This document shows, in pieces, positions 26,605 to 35,983 of a DNA stretch of 64,000 bases (its first letter is position 1; each line of letters opens with the position of its first letter). Source of the DNA: Ohtaekwangia kribbensis (GTDB lineage Bacteria > Bacteroidota > Bacteroidia > Cytophagales > Cyclobacteriaceae); the NCBI RefSeq assembly GCF_042676245.1, contig NZ_JBHTKA010000008.1:682001-746000 (forward strand), given 5' to 3'. The position numbers were made by a program, and so were the translations under genes. The notes beneath the pieces are model-generated. The model worked only from the letters and a program-made list of their open reading frames with translations. It did not search any database and was not told the DNA's origin.

Positions 26605-29600
26605 TCACTCGATCACTACATTCTTCATTTCTTCGCGACCATATATAACCGGGAAGTACATCCACTCGGCCTTTGCGGGGTTGAGGTGATATTTACCTTT
26701 ATACCGTGGCAACAGATCGATAGTGTAGTGATATATACCGGCACGAAGGCGCTCGCAATAAATACGGGTTTCATGCAGGTCATATTCACGATGCACTTCA
26801 TTGCCTGACCAGCTTCGATCTTTACTATTGTAAGAGCAACCAGCCGGTATAGGTATATTGATCATAACATACTCCGCATCTTTCTTAACTTCAAGTTTCA
26901 CTTCGAGCTTTAAAGGCTTGCCGGCTTTTATTTTTTTAATGCCTTGTTGCCATGCCGTGTGTATAACAAAATCCTTTTCTACTTTTTCAGGAGCAGCATT
27001 CCATTTTTCCTGGTACGCGGTAATATATACCGGGTCGTTTCCGGTTTTTCGAACAGATATACTTTTAACATTTGCATACTCTTGTTCATACGGAAACTTC
27101 GATATCTGTTCCTGGCTGTTAATGACAATTGCTGATTTTCGTTCGCGTTGTTTTTGTTTAAGCAAGTAAGGCAGCAGCACTTCAATAATTTGTGAGGATT
27201 GATACGTATTCAGCCAGCTTCGCTTGCGTTTTTCCAGGAAGTAATTCTGTAGCTTTAGCAGGTTAGCGTCATTCGGGTTTCGATGCTCCATCATTTGGAA
27301 AACAACAAGGGTATTATCGGTGTCATTGTCCCAGAGTGAATAATTACTTTCACCCCAATACCAGTTTCCTTTTAATGTTTCACTTCGTTGCTTATCGATC
27401 ATGTTCCAGTTTACATCCATCTTTTGTAACTGCTTCAGGCGTTGTATCAAAAGCTGTTCATGTTGAGAAGGATGCTTGATCTTTTTATTCAGCGAGTCAA
27501 GTATACTCTGCATGGCAAGGTGCTCGCCTTTTTCGGAAAGAAATATCCACGACTTTAATTGGAGTTCTGCTGCTGTAGTGGTGGTTGTATTTTCCATCAG
27601 GTAATTCTTTATACCGAGCTTATCAAAGTTAACAGTATATCCAAGCTGATCAGCCCACAATAAAGCTTTGGCGATGTGAATGGTTATCCATACACTTCGT
27701 TCTCCGGCAGCATTCCACCAGCCCCAGCCACCATCTTTTTGTTGGTTGGCTGCTAATCGTTTGATTGCTTTTTCAACTTGCTTGTCGTGGTTGAATTTTT
27801 CTTTCCTGTAAATACAAATCGCTTTCTCGGCAAGCAACGCTTTTAATTTTGAAGCAAGCTGCTCGTTGCAATCGTACGGATATACTTTCAGTACACTGAT
27901 CTCATCGAGCAACACATCCATCACATCGGCTTGCGCATATAGTTTGATCTTACCGGGCGAATCAAATGTAAACGTCAGGGTTGTATCGCGAGTAAGTGGA
28001 GCAAAGAACCCGAAAGCTTCCCGTGAGCCGATCGGCATCACAGGTATTTTACGAAGTTCACCGTCTTCATATTTCTTATAGGTCAGACTATATTTCACAG
28101 AAAGGCTGTCGGTTGTTGTACTGGTAAGATTGACAGTATCGATCGCTGAATTTTTAATAGCAATCTCACCTTGCCGTATAATCTTGTTCGCGACTTCAAC
28201 AGAGCGTTTTATCAGCAGACTATCACTTCCGTAATTTGTAATCTTGCCGATAGCCCAGGCACTATCACCTTGCACTAAGAAATTTGGTAGTGACAACTGC
28301 GCAGCCAGTGGCTTGTATGATTGAATTTTACTTTGCACCTGGCCCGCACGTTTTTTAGAAGCCATTCCCAATACATATATATTCCACCCTGTTATATCAT
28401 CGGGGAAAGTTACGTTGAAAGATGCTTCGCCATTTTTATCAGTATATAATTTGGGTTGCCAGAATGCATAGTCGCGGAAATTCTTTCGCGTGGATGATCC
28501 GGGTGCAGCATCTCCCGTTAACGCAAGTTGTGGTGAATCCGGTAATTTAGTCTGCATCAATTTAGACTTTGTCATGCCTGGTTTGGTGGAAATAAGTATT
28601 ACGCCATTGGCTGCACGCGCACCATATATAGCAACCGCCTCTTCGGATTTGAATACGATCATCGACGTAATCCTGTTCGGATCAATGTCATCCATCGCTT
28701 TTGGTACACCATCGATTACTATCAAAGGCTGTGAATTACCATCTATACTTGACACACCTCTTAATTGCATACTTATCGAATCCATCATTACTCCGGGTGC
28801 ACGACCTGTGAGAGAAGTGATTCCAAAACTTCTTCCCCGAACTGTTGTAGCCGCGGCCGTGATGCTTCTCTTTTGGGATTCGCTATAACCCACCACAACT
28901 ACCTCGCTCAGCATCTGTATATCTTCTGCAAGATTTACATTTACCTGGTTGGCTGCGGAGGTGTTAAGCTCTTGCGAGGTGTAGCCGATAAACGAGACAA
29001 CCAGTATACCATTGGTTGGTACATATATACGGTACTCTCCATTTATATCCGTAATTGTACCGTTGGTTGTTCCTTTCAGAATTATGTTTATACCCGGCAG
29101 CGCTTCGCCAGAACTATCGGTAACTTTTCCTGTTACCCAGCGGCCTCCGGTAAACGATTCGTTATAGGCCGACTCCCGGTAATATAGCGAACGCAGATTT
29201 TGCATTTCGTGCATGCGGTTCTGATCTATATATACCGATTCGTTCGACCATTTTTTTATTTGCTCCAGTACTTTCATGCTGAATGTATCGGCCGGTAGTA
29301 TTTTTTCGTAAGTGAGTGTATAGAAAGTTCTTCCATACGGTTTTACAGCAACCGGCTTCGGTTTGCTATACTGACCATTTTTATAGAGCATAACCACCTG
29401 GTATTTACCCGGGAGCAACGGTGTTAAACTTGATTGATGACCGGGGAAGATATAGTATTCATCCGGCAGATCGAGATTCAAAATAAAGGTTGCGAAATGT
29501 TGGCCCAATCCGCCCCGATTATCCTGAATAACAAGCGTACCTGTTTTCTGGGACACCGGGTAATTGGTTGGATATTTTCGAATGGTATATTCTTTCTGTG

Positions 29601-32421
29601 GTTCTAGTTCATTTTGCTTCCAGTATTCAAGAATACGTTTTTCGGTTTGCACCTGATCTCGTAGTGATGGATTGAAAGATCGGTAATACAAGGGATGCCT
29701 CAGGAGGTAACGTACATCATAACTCTCACGATCTATAAGTTTGGGTTCAATAGTTACAGATCTTCCAGGTTTAAAATCGAAAGTAGTATTGAACTGTGGA
29801 GTATGATACGATATAGTACCCGGTACAAAGGGGCCAACAAGACTTTGTGTATCATTACCCCAATTGAAAGGAACCATCGCGTGAAAATTATTTCCCTGCT
29901 TCAGGTAAGCAAGCCGCTGTGTTAAGTCACGATTCAGCAAGAGAAAATGTGCATAGAGTTTATTGATCTCATAATCACTAAGGCTTAAACCTTCTTCACT
30001 TACTTCAACATTCTTCGGTAAATTGTTGAGATCAATACAGAGAATAAGTTTTTTGCCCCTCTCTGCTACTACATGGTTGATATTTACCAGCTTGTTATAG
30101 AGTCGTACGGTAAGATTGTGCCGGCCTGGCGAAGCGCGGAAGGAATAGGGCTCAAGACTCTTTACTTCGTGATAATACTTTAGTTCGTTGTCAATGTATA
30201 TATAGTATATCGGCTGCAGTATTCCATTGCTTACAATAAACGGAGCGATTTGTGTGATGCTGTCTTCGCCGGCTGTGGAGTATGTATAAGTACCTTTTTC
30301 AGGATAAAGAAAATGATAGTATTCAATACTGTCCAAACCCAGTCGATTTTTCCAAAAGCGATAATGTAAATCGTTCGAGAAGGAACGCTCCTGTACTTTC
30401 TCACTGAACTCGTTGAATATCTTACGACTCTTGAATCGTTCGAAGTTTGGCACCGCGGCAGACGATCCTTCTTTAAACTTCTTAGTAATACTATAGGCTG
30501 TGAGGTCAGCATTTTTTACCGGTCGGTCGAAAGCGTCTGTCACATTTACTTTTATAGCAACCTGTTGTCCCGGGTATACCGCGGCTGGATGATCGACTTC
30601 TATATGCAGCCGTTTTTTGGCAAAGTGAATATCGTAATTCTGATTGCGCGATTCTCCCGCCCATATATATTGGATTGCAAAATAGTATCGTGCATGGGGC
30701 GATGCCTTTCGTTTTGCTGTATAACTATATCCGTAGCCTTGCTCAATGATGGTGTTATTTTTAAAAAGCTGGTAATGAAAAGGCAGCTTGCGCGGATTTT
30801 GTGTAAGGATCAACAGGCTGTCTTTTGTGTGCTCTGCACTAACCTGCAGATCATCGCCAATGGATTCAAGACTTATCTTTTTGATAAAAGAGTCATCCTG
30901 CAACAGCACATAATTTTGTATGCGCTGATCGATCTTTTGCTGGTAAGGCAGAGATATTTCTTTCTGTTCAACAATCTTGCCGTCTTTGTTCAGCGCCTGT
31001 ATCTTGAATTTGCCACTGTCTTCTGAAGTAAAGATTACCGAATCGTTCTCTATCTTAATATCTCCTGCTGGTTTTATATAGGTATATTTCAGATTCAACT
31101 CTTTAACGTGGCGCTCATTGTCGGTGTTGGTAAAGATTGTCGTTACCTTGTATTCGAGCACGGCTTTCGGAAATATAGAATCCGGGAGCGATATACTGGT
31201 TTCGCCAATAGCGTCCAGCTTCAGGTTGTGCGTCCACAAAGTATCTCTTACAAAAATGGTCGGGTAATTGAAGTCACTGACACCAGCCGATTTTACAATG
31301 AGTTGAACACGAACATCGTATAACGGGAGATCATTGGCATCCGTACCTTTCAGAAATATAGTGGCCGGCTTATGTGGCGGTGCATTGTTGCTGCGTATGC
31401 TGAATAAGTTCTGCTTGAGTTCGTACTGTTCATAGTGGAATGAAGCATGAGGATAATCATCCGTTCTTTCGCTTTGTAAGAAAATGTTGCATCTTTTGTC
31501 GAGCTTTAATTGCATACTGTCGTACAGTATAAATTCATACACATAAGCGCCCGGCCTGTAAGGCGCAACCTCAGCCAGGGTTTTGGTTCGAGCGCTATTG
31601 CTATAGTCCTGATTAAGTCTAAGGGTGATTTTATGTTTTGCCGGTTTACCTTTTGCGTTAATAATATAGGCCTTCAATTTTACGGTATCGCCCGGTTTAT
31701 ACTTGGGTTTGTTTAGAACAACATAACCACTATAGGGCCTGGGAGTAAAGATTTTTTGCACGCGATAATATATACCTGGTGGATGAATGCTAGTATAATC
31801 GAATAAACTCCGCACAGAACGTGCAGCGTAAAAGAACGGTGATGCAATGTGATTAAAAGGAAATGTACCCAGCACCCTTCGCGTTACGCGTTTCGGCAGG
31901 TTGTTATTATACTTTCGCTGTACATCAAAGAATGATACATGTCCTTCGTGTAAAACTTTTATCCAGCCTTGTCGGTTTGTAGTGGCGATGCGGTATGCAT
32001 TGTTCTTTTTAGAGAAAGGTATATTTCTGATGCCTATCCGAGGCTTGAGCGTGTTGACCGCTTTTCCGTTTACATCGTGAAATGATAACAGCAAGTCGCG
32101 ATGATTGTTCAGGATGGCCATGTCAAGATTATTCACTGATTCCAGCGCAGCCTCTAATGTTGGTCCTCTCGATTTTATGTAGAGGTAATGCCCGGTTGGC
32201 AGTTCTTTTTCATAGACAGAATCTGCAGGATATGAATCAACCAGGGTATGAAAGAGACTATCGTTAAGCGGAGAGTAATTTTCGGTATATAATTTCTCAG
32301 CCTCTTCGTTGGTGATCTTGTAGATAAAGGTATAGTAACTCGATGTTCTGGACTCAACCAGGTTTTGTGCAGCAGCATTTGTACATACGAGTAACAGGCA
32401 CGCGAGTAAAAATTTATTCAT
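26605..32421 (-). CDS. Alpha-2-macroglobulin family protein with embedded carboxypeptidase-like and TonB-plug domains
   Basis: This is 1938 residues from the ATG at 32421; the frame extends 17 residues further but this start gives a clean signal peptide (MNKFLLACLLLVCTNAAAQ). The N-terminal 1050 residues hold MG-type beta domains, including the MG2-like YVVLNKPKYKPGDTVKLKAY. Residues about 1094-1180 are a CarboxypepD_reg-like domain (VTGKVTDSSGEALPGINI), followed to about 1281 by a SusC-type plug (SQPLIVIDGVPKAMDDID, ARAANGVILISTKPG). The A2M domain then resumes (YTDKNGEASFNVTFPDDITG, near 1325). The thioester motif CNEQ is at residues 1518-1521 in YPYDCNEQLASKL, like the CxEQ of bacterial A2M proteins, followed by the helical TED region (DGGWGWWNAAGE) and a C-terminal receptor-like domain. 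It is probably periplasmic or outer-membrane-associated and traps proteases. The usual partner pbpC is not nearby. Confidence 0.88.
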   Translation of the reverse strand: MNKFLLACLLLVCTNAAAQNLVESRTSSYYTFIYKITNEEAEKLYTENYSPLNDSLFHTLVDSYPADSVYEKELPTGHYLYIKSRGPTLEAALESVNNLDMAILNNHRDLLLSFHDVNGKAVNTLKPRIGIRNIPFSKKNNAYRIATTNRQGWIKVLHEGHVSFFDVQRKYNNNLPKRVTRRVLGTFPFNHIASPFFYAARSVRSLFDYTSIHPPGIYYRVQKIFTPRPYSGYVVLNKPKYKPGDTVKLKAYIINAKGKPAKHKITLRLNQDYSNSARTKTLAEVAPYRPGAYVYEFILYDSMQLKLDKRCNIFLQSERTDDYPHASFHYEQYELKQNLFSIRSNNAPPHKPATIFLKGTDANDLPLYDVRVQLIVKSAGVSDFNYPTIFVRDTLWTHNLKLDAIGETSISLPDSIFPKAVLEYKVTTIFTNTDNERHVKELNLKYTYIKPAGDIKIENDSVIFTSEDSGKFKIQALNKDGKIVEQKEISLPYQQKIDQRIQNYVLLQDDSFIKKISLESIGDDLQVSAEHTKDSLLILTQNPRKLPFHYQLFKNNTIIEQGYGYSYTAKRKASPHARYYFAIQYIWAGESRNQNYDIHFAKKRLHIEVDHPAAVYPGQQVAIKVNVTDAFDRPVKNADLTAYSITKKFKEGSSAAVPNFERFKSRKIFNEFSEKVQERSFSNDLHYRFWKNRLGLDSIEYYHFLYPEKGTYTYSTAGEDSITQIAPFIVSNGILQPIYYIYIDNELKYYHEVKSLEPYSFRASPGRHNLTVRLYNKLVNINHVVAERGKKLILCIDLNNLPKNVEVSEEGLSLSDYEINKLYAHFLLLNRDLTQRLAYLKQGNNFHAMVPFNWGNDTQSLVGPFVPGTISYHTPQFNTTFDFKPGRSVTIEPKLIDRESYDVRYLLRHPLYYRSFNPSLRDQVQTEKRILEYWKQNELEPQKEYTIRKYPTNYPVSQKTGTLVIQDNRGGLGQHFATFILNLDLPDEYYIFPGHQSSLTPLLPGKYQVVMLYKNGQYSKPKPVAVKPYGRTFYTLTYEKILPADTFSMKVLEQIKKWSNESVYIDQNRMHEMQNLRSLYYRESAYNESFTGGRWVTGKVTDSSGEALPGINIILKGTTNGTITDINGEYRIYVPTNGILVVSFIGYTSQELNTSAANQVNVNLAEDIQMLSEVVVVGYSESQKRSITAAATTVRGRSFGITSLTGRAPGVMMDSISMQLRGVSSIDGNSQPLIVIDGVPKAMDDIDPNRITSMIVFKSEEAVAIYGARAANGVILISTKPGMTKSKLMQTKLPDSPQLALTGDAAPGSSTRKNFRDYAFWQPKLYTDKNGEASFNVTFPDDITGWNIYVLGMASKKRAGQVQSKIQSYKPLAAQLSLPNFLVQGDSAWAIGKITNYGSDSLLIKRSVEVANKIIRQGEIAIKNSAIDTVNLTSTTTDSLSVKYSLTYKKYEDGELRKIPVMPIGSREAFGFFAPLTRDTTLTFTFDSPGKIKLYAQADVMDVLLDEISVLKVYPYDCNEQLASKLKALLAEKAICIYRKEKFNHDKQVEKAIKRLAANQQKDGGWGWWNAAGERSVWITIHIAKALLWADQLGYTVNFDKLGIKNYLMENTTTTTAAELQLKSWIFLSEKGEHLAMQSILDSLNKKIKHPSQHEQLLIQRLKQLQKMDVNWNMIDKQRSETLKGNWYWGESNYSLWDNDTDNTLVVFQMMEHRNPNDANLLKLQNYFLEKRKRSWLNTYQSSQIIEVLLPYLLKQKQRERKSAIVINSQEQISKFPYEQEYANVKSISVRKTGNDPVYITAYQEKWNAAPEKVEKDFVIHTAWQQGIKKIKAGKPLKLEVKLEVKKDAEYVMINIPIPAGCSYNSKDRSWSGNEVHREYDLHETRIYCERLRAGIYHYTIDLLPRYKGKYHLNPAKAEWMYFPVIYGREEMKNVVIE

Positions 32422-33340
32422 ATAGGTTCGGGTAAGAAACAGCTCCTTGCAGCCCGCCTGTGTGCAGGGCAAGTATCGTGGAACCTCGCTTAAAAAAGCC
32501 TTTCTTTACCTCTTCCAACACCGCCCACATCAACTTGCCCGTATACACAGGATCGAGCGGGAGGTTATGCTGCTGGTGCATTTCACGTATAAAATTCTTC
32601 AGCACATCCGGCACCTTGGCATAGCCTCCGTGATGATAAGATGTAAGCACATTCCATTTTCCATAAACCGGCATTGAATTTTTTTTATACGCTGCATAGG
32701 TTTCCAGCAGATTGCTGATCTCCTGTGTGAGAAAATCTCCTTTCAACACACTAACACCAATAATTTCTCTTTTACCGGCAATACCCTCAATAATACCTGC
32801 CATCGTTCCGCCCGTACCGGTTGCAAGACACAGGTAATCAAAATCAATATTCAATAAAGCCTGTCCAAATTCTGCACAACCCTGTAGCGCAAATATATTG
32901 GTGCCACCTTCGGGTATAGCATAAAAATCACGAAACGCTTCATGCAGTTGCTGAATATAGTCTGTCTCATTTTTCTTTCTATAATCTTCGCGCGAAACAT
33001 AGTGAAGCTTCATGCCGCGTTCCGTTGCAAAACGCAATGTAGGGTTTAGGGGTAGCACTTCTTCTCCACGAATTATACCTATACTTTTAAAGTTACATTC
33101 TGTAGCAGCCGCAGCAACCGCATATATATGGTTGGAGTATGCTCCGCCAAAAGTGAGCAGTGTTTTTTTGTTGAGTCTGCTGGCTTCTTCCAAATTGTAT
33201 TTCAGTTTCCACCACTTGTTGCCCGAGACGAATGGATGATTGAGATCTTCACGTTTAACCATTAATCGTATGCCCGCTTTTTCCAAGGTGGCATGATGAA
33301 ATTCCTGAACCGGAGTAGACTGATACTTTAGCAAAATCAA
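32414..33340 (-). CDS. 1-aminocyclopropane-1-carboxylate deaminase / D-cysteine desulfhydrase family PLP enzyme
   Basis: This is 308 residues of fold-type II PLP enzyme. The Schiff-base lysine lies in FVSGNKWWKLKYNL near residue 42. The SNH of LTFGGAYSNHIYAVAAAA and the phosphate-binding loop ATGTGGTMAGI are present. The family covers ACC deaminase, D-cysteine desulfhydrase and related D-amino acid enzymes, and I cannot tell these apart. The length is slightly short, with the N-terminal extension missing. Its stop overlaps the start of the alpha-2-macroglobulin gene by eight bases, so translation is likely coupled, though the two functions have no obvious link. Confidence 0.88.
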   Translation of the reverse strand: MILLKYQSTPVQEFHHATLEKAGIRLMVKREDLNHPFVSGNKWWKLKYNLEEASRLNKKTLLTFGGAYSNHIYAVAAAATECNFKSIGIIRGEEVLPLNPTLRFATERGMKLHYVSREDYRKKNETDYIQQLHEAFRDFYAIPEGGTNIFALQGCAEFGQALLNIDFDYLCLATGTGGTMAGIIEGIAGKREIIGVSVLKGDFLTQEISNLLETYAAYKKNSMPVYGKWNVLTSYHHGGYAKVPDVLKNFIREMHQQHNLPLDPVYTGKLMWAVLEEVKKGFFKRGSTILALHTGGLQGAVSYPNLYE

Positions 33341-33432
33341 AGTTTTTTTCAGCCCTCAAAATAGTTTTTAAATAACTAATATTTTTAGACGTAATAACTA
33401 AAATAATTAGTAATTATGTGTAGTCATTAGCG

Positions 33433-33439
33433 AAAGGAG
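33433..33439 (+). promoter_or_regulatory. Shine-Dalgarno-like AAAGGAG before the radical SAM gene
   Basis: AAAGGAG lies six to twelve bases upstream of the ATG at 33445. Clear Shine-Dalgarno sequences are uncommon in this window, so it supports this start and may point to strong translation. Confidence 0.6.
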
Positions 33440-33444
33440 TTTTT

Positions 33445-34497
33445 ATGGAAGAGGAATACTTTAAAGGGAGAGGGGCACAAATAAAAACCGGTAATAGATT
33501 TCTGAAGTCTCAATATGTTACGGATCATGTTGAAGGACTTGACGAACCGTTGTTTTCAGCACCAGCCACGCAAATTTTTTATGAGACACCCAAGAAGATT
33601 GTTAACAAAGTAACGAGCCCTGATTTACGCATGATGTACTCCACCAATCCCTACCAGGGATGCGAGCACGGATGTATATATTGCTATGCGCGCAACTCAC
33701 ATGAGTATTGGGGTTTTAATGCAGGTCTCGATTTTGAAAGCAAGATCATTGTAAAGAAAGATGCACCGAAGTTACTGGAGAAATTTATACTTCATCCGGA
33801 TTGGCAGCCTGTGCCAATATCCGTATCGGGCAATACCGATTGCTACCAGCCGCTGGAGCGTAAATTCGAAATCACGCGCGGCATGCTAAAAGTGTTTGCC
33901 AGGTATAGGCACCCCGTTGGCATGATCACCAAGAACAGTCTGATACTTCGTGATATAGATTTACTCAAAGATCTGGCGCAGGATAATCTGGTGCATGTAT
34001 ATATTTCCATCACAACGCAGGATGAAGACCTGCGCAGAGCGATGGAGCCTCGCACGGCCAGTGCTATAAAGCGATTGAAAACAGTTGAAGAATTATCGAA
34101 AGCCGGTGTACCAGTGGGAATCATGAATGCACCGATTATACCCGGACTCAATCATCATGAAATTCCGCAGATATTAAAAGCAGCGAGTGATCACGGAGCA
34201 TTAGGTGCAGGAATGACTGTTGTGCGATTGAATGGCGCCATCGGAAAAATCTTTGAAGACTGGTTACGAAAAAATTTCCCGGATCGCTTCGACAAAGTAT
34301 GGCACCAGATCTGCGAATTGCACGGAGGCAATGTAAATGATTCCGAGTTTGGCAGGCGCATGAGTGGTGAAGGTAATTTTGCAGAAGCTATACATCAACT
34401 CTTCACCATTTCTAAGAAGAAATACTTTGGTAACAAAGCATTTCCGGCTATAGATCTTACCAAGTTCAGGAGAGGAGGCAATCTCAGTCTGTTCTGA
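33445..34497 (+). CDS. PA0069-family radical SAM protein
   Basis: This is 350 residues. The radical SAM cluster motif CEHGCIYC has Cys at 73, 77 and 80 (CxxxCxxC) in the context STNPYQGCEHGCIYCYARN, followed by EYWGFNAGLDFESKIIVK. This is the signature of the PA0069/Rv2578c group. The downstream SVSGNTDCYQPLE, the ITTQDEDLRRAMEPR segment and the late PIIPGLNHHEIP match the SplB-like core. The members of this family generate a 5'-deoxyadenosyl radical, but the substrate is not known. It has a Shine-Dalgarno sequence and is divergent from the PLP enzyme gene. Confidence 0.92.
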   Translation: MEEEYFKGRGAQIKTGNRFLKSQYVTDHVEGLDEPLFSAPATQIFYETPKKIVNKVTSPDLRMMYSTNPYQGCEHGCIYCYARNSHEYWGFNAGLDFESKIIVKKDAPKLLEKFILHPDWQPVPISVSGNTDCYQPLERKFEITRGMLKVFARYRHPVGMITKNSLILRDIDLLKDLAQDNLVHVYISITTQDEDLRRAMEPRTASAIKRLKTVEELSKAGVPVGIMNAPIIPGLNHHEIPQILKAASDHGALGAGMTVVRLNGAIGKIFEDWLRKNFPDRFDKVWHQICELHGGNVNDSEFGRRMSGEGNFAEAIHQLFTISKKKYFGNKAFPAIDLTKFRRGGNLSLF

Positions 34498-34506
34498 TAT
34501 AAAGCA

Positions 34507-34537
34507 AAAGACACGAGTGCAGTAAACTCGTGTCTTT
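34507..34537. terminator. Bidirectional hairpin terminator between convergent genes
   Basis: A perfect 12-bp stem, AAAGACACGAGT (34507-34518) with ACTCGTGTCTTT (34526-34537), has a seven-base loop. T-rich sequence follows on the minus strand more clearly than on the plus strand. It lies between the radical SAM gene and the dipeptidase gene. Confidence 0.8.
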
Positions 34538-34565
34538 GATTATAAAGGCTATAAATATAGTATAT

Positions 34566-35924
34566 CTATTTTTTAGCAAACTGCTTGTAGAAAGCAACTA
34601 TTGTTTCTACGCCAAGCAGAAAATTGTGAACACCATAGTGTTCGTTGGGTGAGTGGATAGCATCACTGTCCAGGCCGAAGCCCATCAATACCGTATCCAG
34701 CCCGAGTTCTTTTTTAAACAGAGCAACGATAGGTATACTGCCTCCGTCACGTGTTGGTATAGGTGTCTTTCCGAAAACTTCCTCGAATGCTTTGCTTGCG
34801 GCTTTGTATGCTTCCGAGTCGGTTCGCGTAACAGCAGGTTCACCACCGTGGTGCGCCATCACTTTTACGTTTACATACGGAGGTGCTATAGATTGGAAGT
34901 GTTTTGTGAAGAGCTCGGTTATTTCTGCACTCACCTGGTTGGGAACAAGTCGCATGGAAATTTTAGCATGCGCTTTTGATGGTAACACCGTTTTGGCACC
35001 CTCGCCTGTATAACCTCCCCATATACCATTTACATCGAGCGTTGGTCGCACACCAGTTCGCTCTAATGTAGTATATCCTTTCTCACCTTTAATTTCATTA
35101 ATGCCGAGTTCGTCTTTATACTCTTTCAGATCGAAAGGAGCTTTGTTCAGCGCCTCGCGTTCAGCAGCGGTAAGCTCGGCAACTTTATCGTAGAAGCCTG
35201 GTATGGTAATTCTTCCGTTCTCATCGTGCAGTGAATCGATCATGCTGCACAATGCATTGATCGGGTTAGCAACAGCACCTCCGTATACACCCGAGTGGAG
35301 GTCGCGGTTTGGTCCTGTTACTTCAACTTCCATATAGCTTAGCCCACGGAGACCTGTAGTAATCGAAGGATGCTCCAGCGAGATCAACGCTGTATCAGAA
35401 ATAAGAATGATATCTGCTTTTAGCTTCGCTTTATTTTCTTTTACAAATGTTCCCAGGTTATCGGAGCCTACTTCTTCTTCACCTTCCACCATGAACTTTA
35501 CGTTGCAGGGTAGCAGGTTTAGTTTCATCATGGTCTCAAAAGCCTTTACGTGCATATATACCTGCCCTTTGTCATCGCACGAACCACGTGCAAAGATTTT
35601 GTCATCTTTTATCACAGGTTCGAAAGGAGGAGAGTCCCACAGATTGATCGGGTCAGCAGGCTGCACATCATAGTGGCCGTATACGAGAATGGTTGGTAAT
35701 GATGCGTTGATAATTTTTTCTGCATAAACAATCGGGTGTCCTTTTGTCTCACAGATTTCAACCGTGTCAACACCTGCAGACGAAAGTTTTTCTTTCAGAT
35801 ATTCTGCGGCTTTACGCACATCACCTTTATGACGACTGTCTGCACTAACGGATGGAATGCGAAGCCAATCAAAAAGTTCAGACAGGAAACGATCCTTGTT
35901 AGATGAAATGTATTCTTTAATCAT
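34566..35924 (-). CDS. M20-family dipeptidase
   Basis: This is 452 residues of two-zinc M20 metallopeptidase. The metal and catalytic segments are visible: VYGHYDVQPAD near residue 80 (His ligand and the Asp that orients it), RGSCDDKGQVYMH near 112 (bridging Asp), VEGEEEVGSDN near 145 (catalytic Glu pair), a dimerisation domain with LHSGVYGGAVANPINAL near 205, and a C-terminal DAIHSPNEHYG near 427 (His ligand). The family includes carnosine-type dipeptidases and succinyl-diaminopimelate desuccinylases; this one resembles the cytosolic nonspecific dipeptidase group. No signal peptide is evident. Confidence 0.93.
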   Translation of the reverse strand: MIKEYISSNKDRFLSELFDWLRIPSVSADSRHKGDVRKAAEYLKEKLSSAGVDTVEICETKGHPIVYAEKIINASLPTILVYGHYDVQPADPINLWDSPPFEPVIKDDKIFARGSCDDKGQVYMHVKAFETMMKLNLLPCNVKFMVEGEEEVGSDNLGTFVKENKAKLKADIILISDTALISLEHPSITTGLRGLSYMEVEVTGPNRDLHSGVYGGAVANPINALCSMIDSLHDENGRITIPGFYDKVAELTAAEREALNKAPFDLKEYKDELGINEIKGEKGYTTLERTGVRPTLDVNGIWGGYTGEGAKTVLPSKAHAKISMRLVPNQVSAEITELFTKHFQSIAPPYVNVKVMAHHGGEPAVTRTDSEAYKAASKAFEEVFGKTPIPTRDGGSIPIVALFKKELGLDTVLMGFGLDSDAIHSPNEHYGVHNFLLGVETIVAFYKQFAKK

Positions 35925-35983
35925 GTTCCGGTTATTGAGTTTAACGGCAAATTACAGTATCGATCGGATTGTTAAAGCATCGC

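Noticed and set aside
28490..29187. Antisense frames of 132 and 140 codons inside the alpha-2-macroglobulin gene
   Set aside because: They are shadows of a clearly conserved coding sequence and show no start signal or family.
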